Shown here piece after piece: positions 1 through 6,555 of a stretch of DNA of 13,121 bases (position 1 is its first letter; each line of letters starts with the position of its first letter). This DNA comes from Prolixibacteraceae bacterium. GTDB lineage: Bacteria > Bacteroidota > Bacteroidia > Bacteroidales > Prolixibacteraceae. The stretch covers positions 1-13,121 of the forward strand of contig JAQIDF010000006.1 in assembly GCA_027858145.1 (NCBI GenBank), read 5' to 3'. The translations under genes were made by a program, and so were the position numbers. The notes below the pieces were generated by a model that was given only the letters and a program-made list of their open reading frames with translations, was not told the DNA's origin and searched no databases.

Positions 1-43
1 TTAATTTTAAGTCGTTGCAAAGTTAAATTTTATTGAGACAACT

Positions 44-523
44 ATGGAAGACATTTTTCCATTATTAATAGTAATAGCCATTTCTATAATCGGGGTATTC
101 CGTAGTAAAAACAAACGGAAAAATCCTGATAATAGTGTGCCGCAAAAAGAGGAGCGCAATAACGATGTTTTTAACTGGCTCGAGAAAATTGTTGACGACG
201 ACAAGCCACAAGAGGAGAACATTCCCTATGCCACTGAAACAGCTGCAGCAAACAACGTTGTAGAAAATGAAAAGCCACAGGAAATAACAGAAGAGAAAAA
301 ACGTAAGCCATCAAACAAATACGAACGGTTCAGTGGTTTTATCAGCCACGAAGAAAAAGAACAATTCAAAGAAGATAAAAGAGATTTGGTTGCGAAAAAC
401 AGGGAAAAGAACAGAACATCACTTAGAAGGTCTAAGCAAAAAATGAAACACACTGTTTACCGTGATTTTAATCTAAAACAAGCTATTATTTATTCTGAAA
501 TTATTAACCGAAAATACCAATAA
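44..523 (+). CDS. Small single-pass membrane protein, unknown function
   Basis: The product is 159 residues and I do not recognise a named family. Residues about 4-19 are a hydrophobic span (PLLIVIAISIIGVF) followed at once by a basic stretch (RSKNKRK), so the protein is probably anchored with its N-terminus outside or in the membrane and the long charged tail in the cytoplasm. Residues about 30-130 are rich in Glu and Lys and look disordered. The last 19 residues, with the core LKQAIIYSEIINRKY, resemble a short conserved helix that I have seen ending many small Bacteroidota hypothetical proteins of this build. The ATG at 44 places the hydrophobic span at the N-terminus, as expected. It lies 152 bases upstream of greA and co-directional, but a hairpin between them may separate the transcripts. 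The coding call is firm; the function is unknown. Confidence 0.8.
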   Translation: MEDIFPLLIVIAISIIGVFRSKNKRKNPDNSVPQKEERNNDVFNWLEKIVDDDKPQEENIPYATETAAANNVVENEKPQEITEEKKRKPSNKYERFSGFISHEEKEQFKEDKRDLVAKNREKNRTSLRRSKQKMKHTVYRDFNLKQAIIYSEIINRKYQ

Positions 524-593
524 AAGATGTTTAAGAACAGGAATACAAAATATTGGTTAAAAATATTCAGAGCCGAATTATAAATTTTTTCAC

Positions 594-601
594 TAAATTT
601 G
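594..601 (+). promoter_or_regulatory. Candidate -7 element of a greA promoter
   Basis: TAAATTTG matches the Bacteroidota -7 consensus TAnnTTTG exactly. No clear TTG -33 element lies 17-23 bases upstream, so the promoter is only partly supported. If used, transcription would begin around 606-611, exactly where the leader hairpin starts. Confidence 0.4.
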
Positions 602-609
602 CAATTAAT

Positions 610-651
610 ATTGGAGTTTCGGTTCATGCAACCGGGGTTCTGATTTTTTTT
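610..651 (+). terminator. Hairpin plus U-tract in the greA leader (attenuator or upstream terminator)
   Basis: Bases 610-624 can pair with 630-644 as RNA without interruption. There are about 15 pairs, six of them G-U wobbles, around a 5-base loop (CATGC), and the T-run 644-651 follows directly. The wobbles become mismatches on the other strand, so the structure works only in plus-strand RNA. It ends 24 bases before the greA ATG. It may terminate the upstream gene at 44-523, or act as an attenuator of greA itself. Confidence 0.55.
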
Positions 652-675
652 ATGTAACCCAAAGATGATAGAACT

Positions 676-1149
676 ATGTCTAAAGTAAATTATATGACAT
701 CCGAAGGCCTCAAAAAACTCAAAGAAGAGTTGAATCAACTAATGAATGTTGAAAGGCCTGCAATTTCAAAACAAATTGGAGAAGCAATTGACAAAGGCGA
801 TATATCGGAGAATGCTGAATACGATGCAGCAAAAGATGCACAGGGCATGCTTGAAGCCCGTATAGCGAACGTGCAATCAAAAATTGCTAACGCCCGCATT
901 ATTGATGAATCAAAAATTGATACATCAACGGTACAGATTATGAACGTTGTTACCATTAAGAACAAAAAGAACAACGCGGTTATGAAGTACACTATTGTAT
1001 CGGAAACTGAAGCCGATCTCAAAGCCGGTAAAATTTCTATTGAAACACCAATTGCCAAAGGCTTATTGGGTAAAAAAGTTGGCGACGAGGTAGATATCAA
1101 AGTGCCATCAGGTGTAATTCCATTTGAAATAATCGACATTTCATTATAA
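676..1149 (+). CDS. greA: Transcription elongation factor GreA
   Basis: This protein enters the secondary channel of backtracked RNA polymerase and stimulates cleavage of the extruded 3' RNA, rescuing stalled complexes. At 157 residues it has the normal family length. Residues 1 to about 75 form the antiparallel coiled coil. The loop GDISENAEYDAAKDA carries the acidic tip residues Asp42 and Glu45, which coordinate the catalytic Mg2+ in the family. Residues about 80-157 are the FKBP-like C-terminal domain, with the typical IAKGLLGKKVGDEV segment at about 126-139. The HIT-family gene follows after only 6 bases, so the two are almost certainly co-transcribed, ending at the terminator at 1574-1609. 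The leader holds a strong hairpin with a U-tract that could attenuate the gene. Identity is clear from the tip motif and domain order. Confidence 0.97.
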   Translation: MSKVNYMTSEGLKKLKEELNQLMNVERPAISKQIGEAIDKGDISENAEYDAAKDAQGMLEARIANVQSKIANARIIDESKIDTSTVQIMNVVTIKNKKNNAVMKYTIVSETEADLKAGKISIETPIAKGLLGKKVGDEVDIKVPSGVIPFEIIDISL

Positions 1150-1155
1150 TTCGAT

Positions 1156-1548
1156 ATGGCTACAATATTTTCAAAAATCGTAAACGGGGAAATACCATCG
1201 TACAAAATTGCCGAAGACGAAAACTTCTTCGCCTTCCTGGATATTAATCCATTAGCAAAGGGACACACACTGGTCATCCCCAAAACAGAAGTTGACTACA
1301 TTTTCGACCTTGATGAAGAAACGTACATGGGACTTCAGGCTTTTGCACGGAAAATTGCGATAGCCTTGAACAAGGCAATCCCATGCAAAAAAGTTGGGGT
1401 GGCAGTTTTAGGCCTGGAAGTACCTCATACCCATATTCATTTGGTACCCATGCAAAGCGAACAGGATATTAATTTTGCCAACCCGAAGAAAAAGTTCAGC
1501 CCTGAGGAGCTTGAAGCCATCAAAAATCAGATTGCCAAAGCGCTATAG
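1156..1548 (+). CDS. HIT family nucleotide hydrolase (Hint-like)
   Basis: This is a histidine triad protein of 130 residues. Members hydrolyse nucleoside phosphoramidates or related nucleotidyl compounds through a covalent nucleotidyl-histidine intermediate. The signature is VPHTHIHLVP, with His91, His93 and His95 in the HxHxHxx pattern; the middle one is the expected nucleophile. The N-terminal half has the usual family segments: IFSKIVNGEIPSYKI at the start, FLDINPLAKGHTLVIPK at about 27-43, and the helix after DLDEETY. The cellular substrate cannot be read from sequence. There is no signal peptide, so it is cytosolic. It starts 6 bases after the greA stop codon and shares its transcript; this greA-HIT pairing is, to my knowledge, common in Bacteroidota. 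A strong terminator begins 26 bases after the stop. Confidence 0.94.
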   Translation: MATIFSKIVNGEIPSYKIAEDENFFAFLDINPLAKGHTLVIPKTEVDYIFDLDEETYMGLQAFARKIAIALNKAIPCKKVGVAVLGLEVPHTHIHLVPMQSEQDINFANPKKKFSPEELEAIKNQIAKAL

Positions 1549-1573
1549 CAGAAACATACAACACTTTGATATA

Positions 1574-1609
1574 AAAGCGGAATGCCACAAAAGCATTTCG
1601 CTTTTTTTT
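1574..1609 (+). terminator. Intrinsic terminator of the greA-HIT operon
   Basis: The stem AAAGCGGAATGC (1574-1585) pairs with GCATTTCGCTTT (1593-1604) over 12 pairs with one G-U wobble, around a 7-base loop. An eight-T tract covers 1602-1609. This is a textbook Rho-independent terminator and ends the greA-HIT transcript. Confidence 0.9.
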
Positions 1610-1676
1610 GCGAACATTTTCCCGATTGAACGATTTAATCTAAAAAAGAGTTAATGTTATCGTTAATTTTTGTTAC

Positions 1677-1694
1677 ATACATGAATGTATTCAT
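1677..1694. repeat. Two interlocking palindromes upstream of the 1726 gene
   Basis: ATACAT-GA-ATGTAT (1677-1690) and ATGAAT-GT-ATTCAT (1681-1694) are both perfect 6-2-6 inverted repeats sharing ten bases. They lie 31 bases before the start of the exported protein gene at 1726. They could be an operator for a dimeric regulator. In AT-rich DNA chance is also possible. Confidence 0.3.
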
Positions 1695-1725
1695 CAATTC
1701 GTGTAAATTTACAGGCATCAAATAT

Positions 1726-2496
1726 ATGTTAACAAAGAAACACATAGCATTACTGTTTATTTTGCTGGCTAACCTTTGCGTTAAAGCCCAGGATATCGAA
1801 TTATACCTGGTCAACATAAAAGGCATCGTCAGTGATTTCGAAAGTGGTGAACCCTTGCCCTATGCTCATGTTATTAACCCCCGGAGCCACACAGGGACAA
1901 CAACAAACGCCGATGGCTTTTTTTCAATCACCATGCTGACTGAAGACACGCTCATTGTCAAAACCGTAGGTTATGTTGATCAAAAATTCACTCTTAATGA
2001 ATTCCCCCCTAAAGATCATTACGAGGTTATGATGAAGCCTGTGCGTTACTTGCTTGACGAAGTTACCGTAACCGAAAAATACAAAATGCGTGAAAAACTT
2101 GGACTTCCCGAGGCCAAACCTCTTAATATACCCAAAGAACTGCGGGGATCCGACTTTAATGAAAAACCACCCTGGTATGCAGCTTTAGTAAACCCCCTTG
2201 GTTTTTTATATTATCATACAGGCAAAGAAGAAAAAGAAAAAAGAGCAACCTTAAAAGCTATAGAAAACAACAAACAATGGCTGGAGTTTTCAGAGCACCA
2301 CAACCTTGAAACCATAGAAAAGCTCACCGGCCTTACCGGCGAAGAGGCTGATAAATTTATGTTCTATTGCAACATTAACAATCAATTACCTTATTTCGCC
2401 AGTCAAATGGAAATTGAATTTCAAATCATGAATTTGTTTTTCAAATACAAGCAGGAACAAAAATCCAAAACAGAAAAAGACTCAATTAGTAATTAA
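1726..2496 (+). CDS. Exported protein with a carboxypeptidase-regulatory-like domain
   Basis: I start the 256-residue product at the ATG at 1726. This gives a clean signal peptide (MLTKKHIALLFILLANLCVKAQ, cut probably after KA-Q). The in-frame ATG at 1654 would add 24 residues that bury this signal. Residues about 30-115 are a carboxypeptidase D regulatory-like beta-sandwich: GIVSDFESGEPLPYAHV, then the TTTNADGFFSI turn and TLIVKTVGYV, ending in LDEVTVTEK. That is the same fold found at the N-terminus of TonB-dependent receptors, but no receptor barrel follows. Residues about 116-256 are a charged, probably helical region of unknown function, including a PPWYAALVNPLGFLYY segment and a TGLTGEEADKFMFYC segment. 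The protein is probably periplasmic or envelope-associated. It stands alone, converging on the amylase gene with 24 bases between the two stop codons and no visible terminator. Confidence 0.88.
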   Translation: MLTKKHIALLFILLANLCVKAQDIELYLVNIKGIVSDFESGEPLPYAHVINPRSHTGTTTNADGFFSITMLTEDTLIVKTVGYVDQKFTLNEFPPKDHYEVMMKPVRYLLDEVTVTEKYKMREKLGLPEAKPLNIPKELRGSDFNEKPPWYAALVNPLGFLYYHTGKEEKEKRATLKAIENNKQWLEFSEHHNLETIEKLTGLTGEEADKFMFYCNINNQLPYFASQMEIEFQIMNLFFKYKQEQKSKTEKDSISN

Positions 2497-2520
2497 TGTT
2501 AGTCTGTCATAAAAGTGCAT

Positions 2521-3999
2521 TTATTTTTTCTGAACCCAAACCGACACCGAACCGGGTTTACACTTAAATTCAGCCCAACCCTCTTTGTTTGTGTTTACCA
2601 TTTCATCAACATGGGCAGTAACATCCACATAAGCGGCATCAGGCGAGCCGGTTTTCATGCTTTTCAGCCCCTCATCACCATTACTCAACAATACAGCCAT
2701 GCCGCCTGGATATTCTTCATCACCCGTACGTGTCCATCCTATACAATCAGGATGGTCGAAATAATCAAGCTGTTCACCAAAAGCATAATGCATACGCACT
2801 TCAAGAAAGCGGTCAATAATCCACTGGTGCGAAGGCATCTCAATATCATATTCATTGCCATCTTTTCCTACATCGCGATAACCAGCTCCATAATAGTCGG
2901 CTCCAAAAATACAGGGGTAACCATCGCGCCTGAGTAAAATAATAGCATAAGCCAAAGGTTTAAACCATGCCTCAACAACCGACTCCAGTGCTTGTAATGG
3001 TTGTGTATCGTGATTGCTGACCAGGGTCACCGCCATCGAAGGCACTTCCTGTACAAGTGTATTGTCAAAAATATGCTGCAAATCAAACCCGCGCCCTTCC
3101 TTGCCTGCCCTGGCAAAGTTATAGTGCAATCCGGCATCGAACAACATGATACTTTCCTTCGTTTCAGAAACAAATTTTTTCAGTGCTTCAATATCGTCCG
3201 ACCAATATTCGCCCACACAGAACAAATTTTTATCACTATAGTTGCGCATTTCATTCAACCACTCAATAAAAAAACCCGATTTAACATGTTTAACGGCATC
3301 GAAACGAAAACCATCAACTCCGGTTGTTTCGAGATACCACTTGCCCCAATGCAAAAGTTCAGCTATCACATCGGGGTTGTTCATGTCCAGATTGCACCCC
3401 ATCAGGTAGTCAAAATTGCCTTTTTCTTTATCAACATTATCATTAAAGATCTTCCCGTCGAATAAAAACACAGCATTAACATCTTCATCAAGTGCATTAT
3501 AATCGGTTGCATTAAAGTGCCACCAATGCCAATGCAGTTCGGAATACTTGTTTTTTCGTCCGGGAAAAGTAAAATGAGTCCAGGCTTTAATGGTCTGCAT
3601 CTCGCCAAGGGGGTTATTCCTATTATTGGGATCAAACGGGGTGGCCTTGAACTCTTCAGGATAATCGGCTCCGAGTTTATGATTAAAAACAACATCGGCG
3701 TAAACCTGTAATCCCGATTGCTGTGCCGCATTAATAGCATCAATATACTCTTTACGTGTACCATATTTTGTTCGCACCGTCCCTTTCTGGTCAAATTCAC
3801 CCAGGTCGAACAAATCATAAACCCCGTATCCCACATCCTTGGATCCACCTACACCTTTATATGCCGGCGGCAGCCATACGGAGGTAATTCCTTTGTCAGC
3901 CATTAACTGAGCTTCTTTCTTAAGTTTTTCCCACAATTTACCATCTGCCTGAGTGTACCAGTGAAAAAATTGCAACATTACACCATTATATTCTCTCAT
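2521..3999 (-). CDS. Cytoplasmic alpha-amylase, GH13 family
   Basis: This 492-residue endo-acting alpha-1,4-glucan hydrolase resembles the liquefying Bacillus amylases and E. coli AmyA (GH13 subfamily 5). The four conserved regions are present: region I DVVFNH at 102-107; region II GFRFDAVKH at 230-238 with nucleophile Asp234; region III VGEYW with acid/base Glu264; and region IV VSNHD with Asp331. The N-terminal PPAYKG, GYGVYDLFDLGEF and TVRTKYGT segments match the subfamily closely. There is no signal peptide, so it should act on intracellular glycogen-like glucan or imported maltodextrins. I chose the ATG at 3999; a TTG two codons upstream is possible but unnecessary. No SusCD pair or maltose genes adjoin it, so it is not in a visible starch utilisation locus. 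It diverges from mdh across a 344-base region. Confidence 0.95.
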   Translation of the reverse strand: MREYNGVMLQFFHWYTQADGKLWEKLKKEAQLMADKGITSVWLPPAYKGVGGSKDVGYGVYDLFDLGEFDQKGTVRTKYGTRKEYIDAINAAQQSGLQVYADVVFNHKLGADYPEEFKATPFDPNNRNNPLGEMQTIKAWTHFTFPGRKNKYSELHWHWWHFNATDYNALDEDVNAVFLFDGKIFNDNVDKEKGNFDYLMGCNLDMNNPDVIAELLHWGKWYLETTGVDGFRFDAVKHVKSGFFIEWLNEMRNYSDKNLFCVGEYWSDDIEALKKFVSETKESIMLFDAGLHYNFARAGKEGRGFDLQHIFDNTLVQEVPSMAVTLVSNHDTQPLQALESVVEAWFKPLAYAIILLRRDGYPCIFGADYYGAGYRDVGKDGNEYDIEMPSHQWIIDRFLEVRMHYAFGEQLDYFDHPDCIGWTRTGDEEYPGGMAVLLSNGDEGLKSMKTGSPDAAYVDVTAHVDEMVNTNKEGWAEFKCKPGSVSVWVQKK

Positions 4000-4148
4000 A
4001 AACAATCATTTTCAATAGGTGATCTATACAATATACGAAAAATATTATTCAAAAAACACCTACTAATCAAACCAAAATGAATCAACTAAAAAAGAATGGC
4101 CATTTCAAACCTCATACATCAAAATCAGTAATCAAATTTTATTTTTTT

Positions 4149-4156
4149 AAGCGCTT
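4149..4156. promoter_or_regulatory. Palindrome AAGCGCTT, possible LacI-type half-site core
   Basis: AAGCGCTT is a perfect 8-base palindrome in otherwise T-rich DNA, embedded in TTTTAAGCGCTTTAGA. Centre-CG palindromes of this form resemble operators of LacI-family sugar regulators. It lies 12 bases beyond the candidate -33 element of the amylase promoter. No regulator gene is in the window, so the role is inferred only from position and form. Confidence 0.25.
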
Positions 4157-4237
4157 TAGAAACACGCTAAGTCATTCAATATGTAACATTTGTTAAAATA
4201 CAATCTTTCTCATTATCTAATTGTTAACTCGAACTGC

Positions 4238-4277
4238 AAACCGTATGATGTCATTTTTTTCTTTAAGTAAACGGTTT
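4238..4277. repeat. Inverted heptamers AAACCGT and ACGGTTT before mdh
   Basis: AAACCGT (4238-4244) and ACGGTTT (4271-4277) are exact reverse complements. Their centres are 33 bases apart, close to three helical turns. The right copy abuts the candidate mdh -7 element. They could be paired regulator sites or a loose hairpin; seven-base arms alone are weak evidence. Confidence 0.25.
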
Positions 4278-4284
4278 ATTTTTG
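4277..4284 (+). promoter_or_regulatory. Candidate -7 element of the mdh promoter
   Basis: TATTTTTG fits TAnnTTTG exactly. No TTG is found 17-23 bases upstream, only a T-run at 4254-4260, so the -33 element is degenerate or absent. Use would give a leader of roughly 50 bases before the mdh ATG at 4344. Confidence 0.45.
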
Positions 4285-4343
4285 TTTAAAAGAAATAAGA
4301 CCATTAAACATAAAATATTAATACATTAAAACCCAAAAGTAAT

Positions 4344-5282
4344 ATGAAAGTAACAGTTGTAGGTGCAGGAAATGTTGGAGCTACATGTGCACAAGCCGTG
4401 GCAGAGAAAGGAATTGTTAAGGAAGTTGTTTTAGTTGACATTAAGGATGGACTTGCAGAAGGAAAATCACTTGACTTGTGGCAAACAGCACCGATTAATT
4501 ATTACGACACTCGTATTGTTGGTTCAACCAACGATTATTCAAAAACCGCTGGTTCCGAAGTTGTTGTTATCACATCAGGTGTACCCCGTAAACCGGGTAT
4601 GAGCCGTGACGATTTAATTTCAATAAACGCTGGCATTGTAAAAAGTGTAACAGAAAACGTAGTTAAGCACTCACCCGATGCAAAAATTATAATCGTTTCA
4701 AATCCATTGGATGTAATGACATACACTGCATTCCTTACAGCCAAGAAATCGAAAAACGAAGTATTTGGAATGGCCGGTATTTTAGATACTGCCCGTTACC
4801 GTGCTTTTTTAGCCGAAGAACTTGACGTAAACCCAAAAGATATTCAGGCTTTACTGATGGGCGGACATGGCGACACAATGGTTCCACTACCGCGTTATAC
4901 TACCGTTTCAGGTATACCTGTTACCGAATTGATTGAAAAAGATAAACTGGATGCTATTATAGATCGCACTAAAAAAGGTGGCGGCGAATTGGTTAACCTG
5001 ATGGGGACATCAGCCTGGTATGCACCGGGTACTGCTGCCGCTCAAATGGTTGAAGCTATTGTTCTCGACCAGAAGCGTATTTTCCCATGTTGTGCTTACC
5101 TCGAAGGTGAATACGGCTTAAGCGACATTTACCTTGGCGTACCAGTAAAACTTGGACAAAACGGTATCGAAGAAATTATTGAAGTAAAGCTGAACGACGA
5201 TGAAAAAGCATTGCTCGAAGGCTCTGCTAAATCGGTTAAAGGTGTTATGAAAGTACTTGATGACATGAAAATGTTCGACTAA
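4344..5282 (+). CDS. mdh: NAD-dependent malate dehydrogenase
   Basis: This enzyme oxidises L-malate to oxaloacetate with NAD+, the last step of the TCA cycle, in the cytosol. The 312-residue protein is of the lactate-dehydrogenase-like malate dehydrogenase type. The Rossmann motif GAGNVG is at residues 7-12, and Asp32 at the end of the second strand favours NAD over NADP. The mobile loop GVPRKPGMSR has Arg82 and Arg88; an arginine at the first position binds the extra carboxylate and marks malate rather than lactate specificity. NPLDVMT lies at 120-126, the catalytic pair is Asp148 (LDTAR) and His175 (GGHGDTMVP), and Arg151 is the other substrate arginine. Length and start match the family. 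It appears to be monocistronic: a strong terminator lies 24 bases after the stop. The flanking amylase and AraC-type genes are unrelated in pathway. Confidence 0.97.
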   Translation: MKVTVVGAGNVGATCAQAVAEKGIVKEVVLVDIKDGLAEGKSLDLWQTAPINYYDTRIVGSTNDYSKTAGSEVVVITSGVPRKPGMSRDDLISINAGIVKSVTENVVKHSPDAKIIIVSNPLDVMTYTAFLTAKKSKNEVFGMAGILDTARYRAFLAEELDVNPKDIQALLMGGHGDTMVPLPRYTTVSGIPVTELIEKDKLDAIIDRTKKGGGELVNLMGTSAWYAPGTAAAQMVEAIVLDQKRIFPCCAYLEGEYGLSDIYLGVPVKLGQNGIEEIIEVKLNDDEKALLEGSAKSVKGVMKVLDDMKMFD

Positions 5283-5306
5283 ATAATATTGGATTTTTAT
5301 ATCTTT

Positions 5307-5337
5307 AAGGCCTCTAACTTTTGTTAGGGGCTTTTTT
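5307..5337 (+). terminator. Intrinsic terminator of mdh, abutting the next gene
   Basis: AAGGCCTCTAAC (5307-5318) pairs with GTTAGGGGCTTT (5323-5334) over 12 pairs with two wobbles around a TTTT loop. A six-T tract covers 5332-5337. It ends only 8 bases before the ATG of the AraC-type gene, so that gene must depend on readthrough or on a promoter inside or upstream of the hairpin. Confidence 0.88.
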
Positions 5338-5345
5338 ATGTTGAT

Positions 5346-6452
5346 ATGGAACAACTGGTTTTAACAGCATCTTTTTTAGTCCCGCTAATTTTATCGGCGG
5401 TATTATTTTACAATGCCCGTAACAACCGTCCAAAAATCATTCTTGCCATTAGCATGCTTAATGCATCCGCTGTTTTTATAGCTAATAATTTCTATTTTCT
5501 CGAAGACTTCTACATATACACATACCTGCACAGCTTGCATGTTGCATTGGTATTGTTTATTTACCCATCGATTTATCTATATTTAATTGATTTAACCGGC
5601 AAACTAAAATCACTAAAAAAAACCTGGATCCACTTTTTACCCGGAATCACTTTCTTTGTTGCATATATTATGTTCTTCGACCTGCGCTTTAACTACAACG
5701 AACGTGTTTCTTTTCTGAGCACTTATCGCGAAGGAATTATTGATGATGCACGCTTTCAGTTTGTTGAATGGATAAGATTGATTAATGTGGCAACAATTGT
5801 AATACAAGTGGTTGGCTATAGTTTTGCAATGTTTACAGAAAGCCGAAGATACAACCTGCGCCTTAGATACGAATTTTCGAACGCCGATCACCTTCAAATA
5901 AAATGGCTATCGTGGTTTAATTCAGCTTTAATTATTATAGCAATCGTATCGGTTATTTTCTATGTTATCAACCCATTCTCCGATCAAAACAATACATTTT
6001 TAATCCTTTCAATGTTTGCTATCTCAGTGTTTGTTTGGCTAATTGGAATATGGGGAAATGCTCAGCCCAAAATTGTATTGCCCACTGAAAGAAAGCCTTC
6101 ATTGGAGAGCCAAAACGGGATTGACAATATTTATCGGCAACTTGAATCGTTAATGCTCGAGAAAAAATACTATCTCAAACCAGACCTCACATTAACTGAA
6201 ATTTCTAAACTGGCCGGCACCAACCGATCATACACTTCACAAGCTATCAACACACACGGAAAATCAAACTTTAGCACGTTTGTTAACAAATACCGAATTG
6301 AAGAAGCAAAAACGATAATGAGAGAAAAGCCGGGCATCAAACTTGAACAAGTTGCATTTGAGTCAGGGTTTGGCTCTGTTTTGTCGATGCAACGTGCTTT
6401 TACCAGACAAACCGGATTATCGCCCGGCAAATGGAGAACGTCTATTCAATAA
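5346..6452 (+). CDS. Membrane-anchored AraC-family transcriptional regulator
   Basis: The 368-residue protein joins a polytopic membrane domain to a DNA-binding domain. Residues 1-240 contain about seven hydrophobic spans (roughly 4-23, 30-50, 58-83, 92-110, 140-165, 190-210 and 217-238). Residues about 260-368 are an AraC-type double helix-turn-helix: LTLTEISKLAGTNRSYTSQAIN is the first unit, followed by NFSTFVNKYRIEEAKTIM. The second unit is LEQVAFESGFGSVLSMQRAFTRQTGLSPGKWR, which has the classic family ending. The DNA-binding end should face the cytoplasm, with the membrane part sensing a signal or lipid-phase ligand; the ligand is unknown. This architecture recurs in Bacteroidota. It starts 63 bases after mdh, just past the mdh terminator, and no target can be assigned. 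It is followed by a hairpin shared with the convergent gene. Confidence 0.92.
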   Translation: MEQLVLTASFLVPLILSAVLFYNARNNRPKIILAISMLNASAVFIANNFYFLEDFYIYTYLHSLHVALVLFIYPSIYLYLIDLTGKLKSLKKTWIHFLPGITFFVAYIMFFDLRFNYNERVSFLSTYREGIIDDARFQFVEWIRLINVATIVIQVVGYSFAMFTESRRYNLRLRYEFSNADHLQIKWLSWFNSALIIIAIVSVIFYVINPFSDQNNTFLILSMFAISVFVWLIGIWGNAQPKIVLPTERKPSLESQNGIDNIYRQLESLMLEKKYYLKPDLTLTEISKLAGTNRSYTSQAINTHGKSNFSTFVNKYRIEEAKTIMREKPGIKLEQVAFESGFGSVLSMQRAFTRQTGLSPGKWRTSIQ

Positions 6453-6486
6453 AAAACGACAGCCATGATAATCAGACTGCCGTTTT
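6451..6486. terminator. Bidirectional terminator between the AraC-type gene and the lipoprotein gene
   Basis: AAAACGACAG (6453-6462) pairs with CTGCCGTTTT (6477-6486) with one internal mismatch and a 14-base interior. In minus-strand RNA the stem is followed by six U residues, so it suits the convergent lipoprotein gene best. On the plus strand the U-tract is only four bases, so termination of the AraC-type gene is weaker. Confidence 0.55.
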
Positions 6487-6555
6487 AACCCCAACAATTT
6501 CCTCACAACTATCCTATTTACAAAATATGTTTCTTAATATAAAGGTTGATATTAG

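Larger units (their letters stand above)
4000..4343. other. Divergent intergenic region between the amylase and mdh genes
   Basis: This 344-base AT-rich stretch has no gene that I can support. It should hold the promoters of both flanking genes. On the plus strand it contains a consensus -7 element at 4277-4284. On the minus strand a weaker candidate pair is TTTG (4136-4133), a 19-base spacer, and GAGGTTTG (4113-4106, one mismatch to TAnnTTTG). An 8-base palindrome AAGCGCTT lies at 4149-4156, and an inverted heptamer pair flanks the region before mdh. No tRNA or convincing small RNA is seen. Confidence 0.6.

Noticed and set aside
544..567. AATATT inverted repeats after the first gene as a terminator
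   Set aside because: The arms are only A and T and no T-tract follows, so the structure would be too weak.
735..1283. Long open frame antisense to greA and the HIT gene
   Set aside because: It overlaps two certain genes on the other strand, has no family features, and follows from their codon pattern.
1654..1725. Upstream in-frame ATG that would lengthen the exported-protein gene by 24 residues
   Set aside because: It would place the signal peptide internally and would cover the interlocking palindromes and probable promoter region; the ATG at 1726 gives a normal signal peptide.
2515..3906. Several open frames on the plus strand across the amylase gene
   Set aside because: All lie opposite a well-conserved GH13 enzyme with intact catalytic motifs, and show no protein features of their own.
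2521..3999. Amylase as part of a polysaccharide utilisation locus
   Set aside because: There is no signal peptide on the amylase and no SusC/SusD pair next to it; the TonB receptor is over 6 kb away and paired with DUF4249.
4000..4005. TTG start two codons upstream of the amylase ATG
   Set aside because: The ATG at 3999 gives a family-like N-terminus (REYNGVMLQFFHWY), so the TTG adds nothing.
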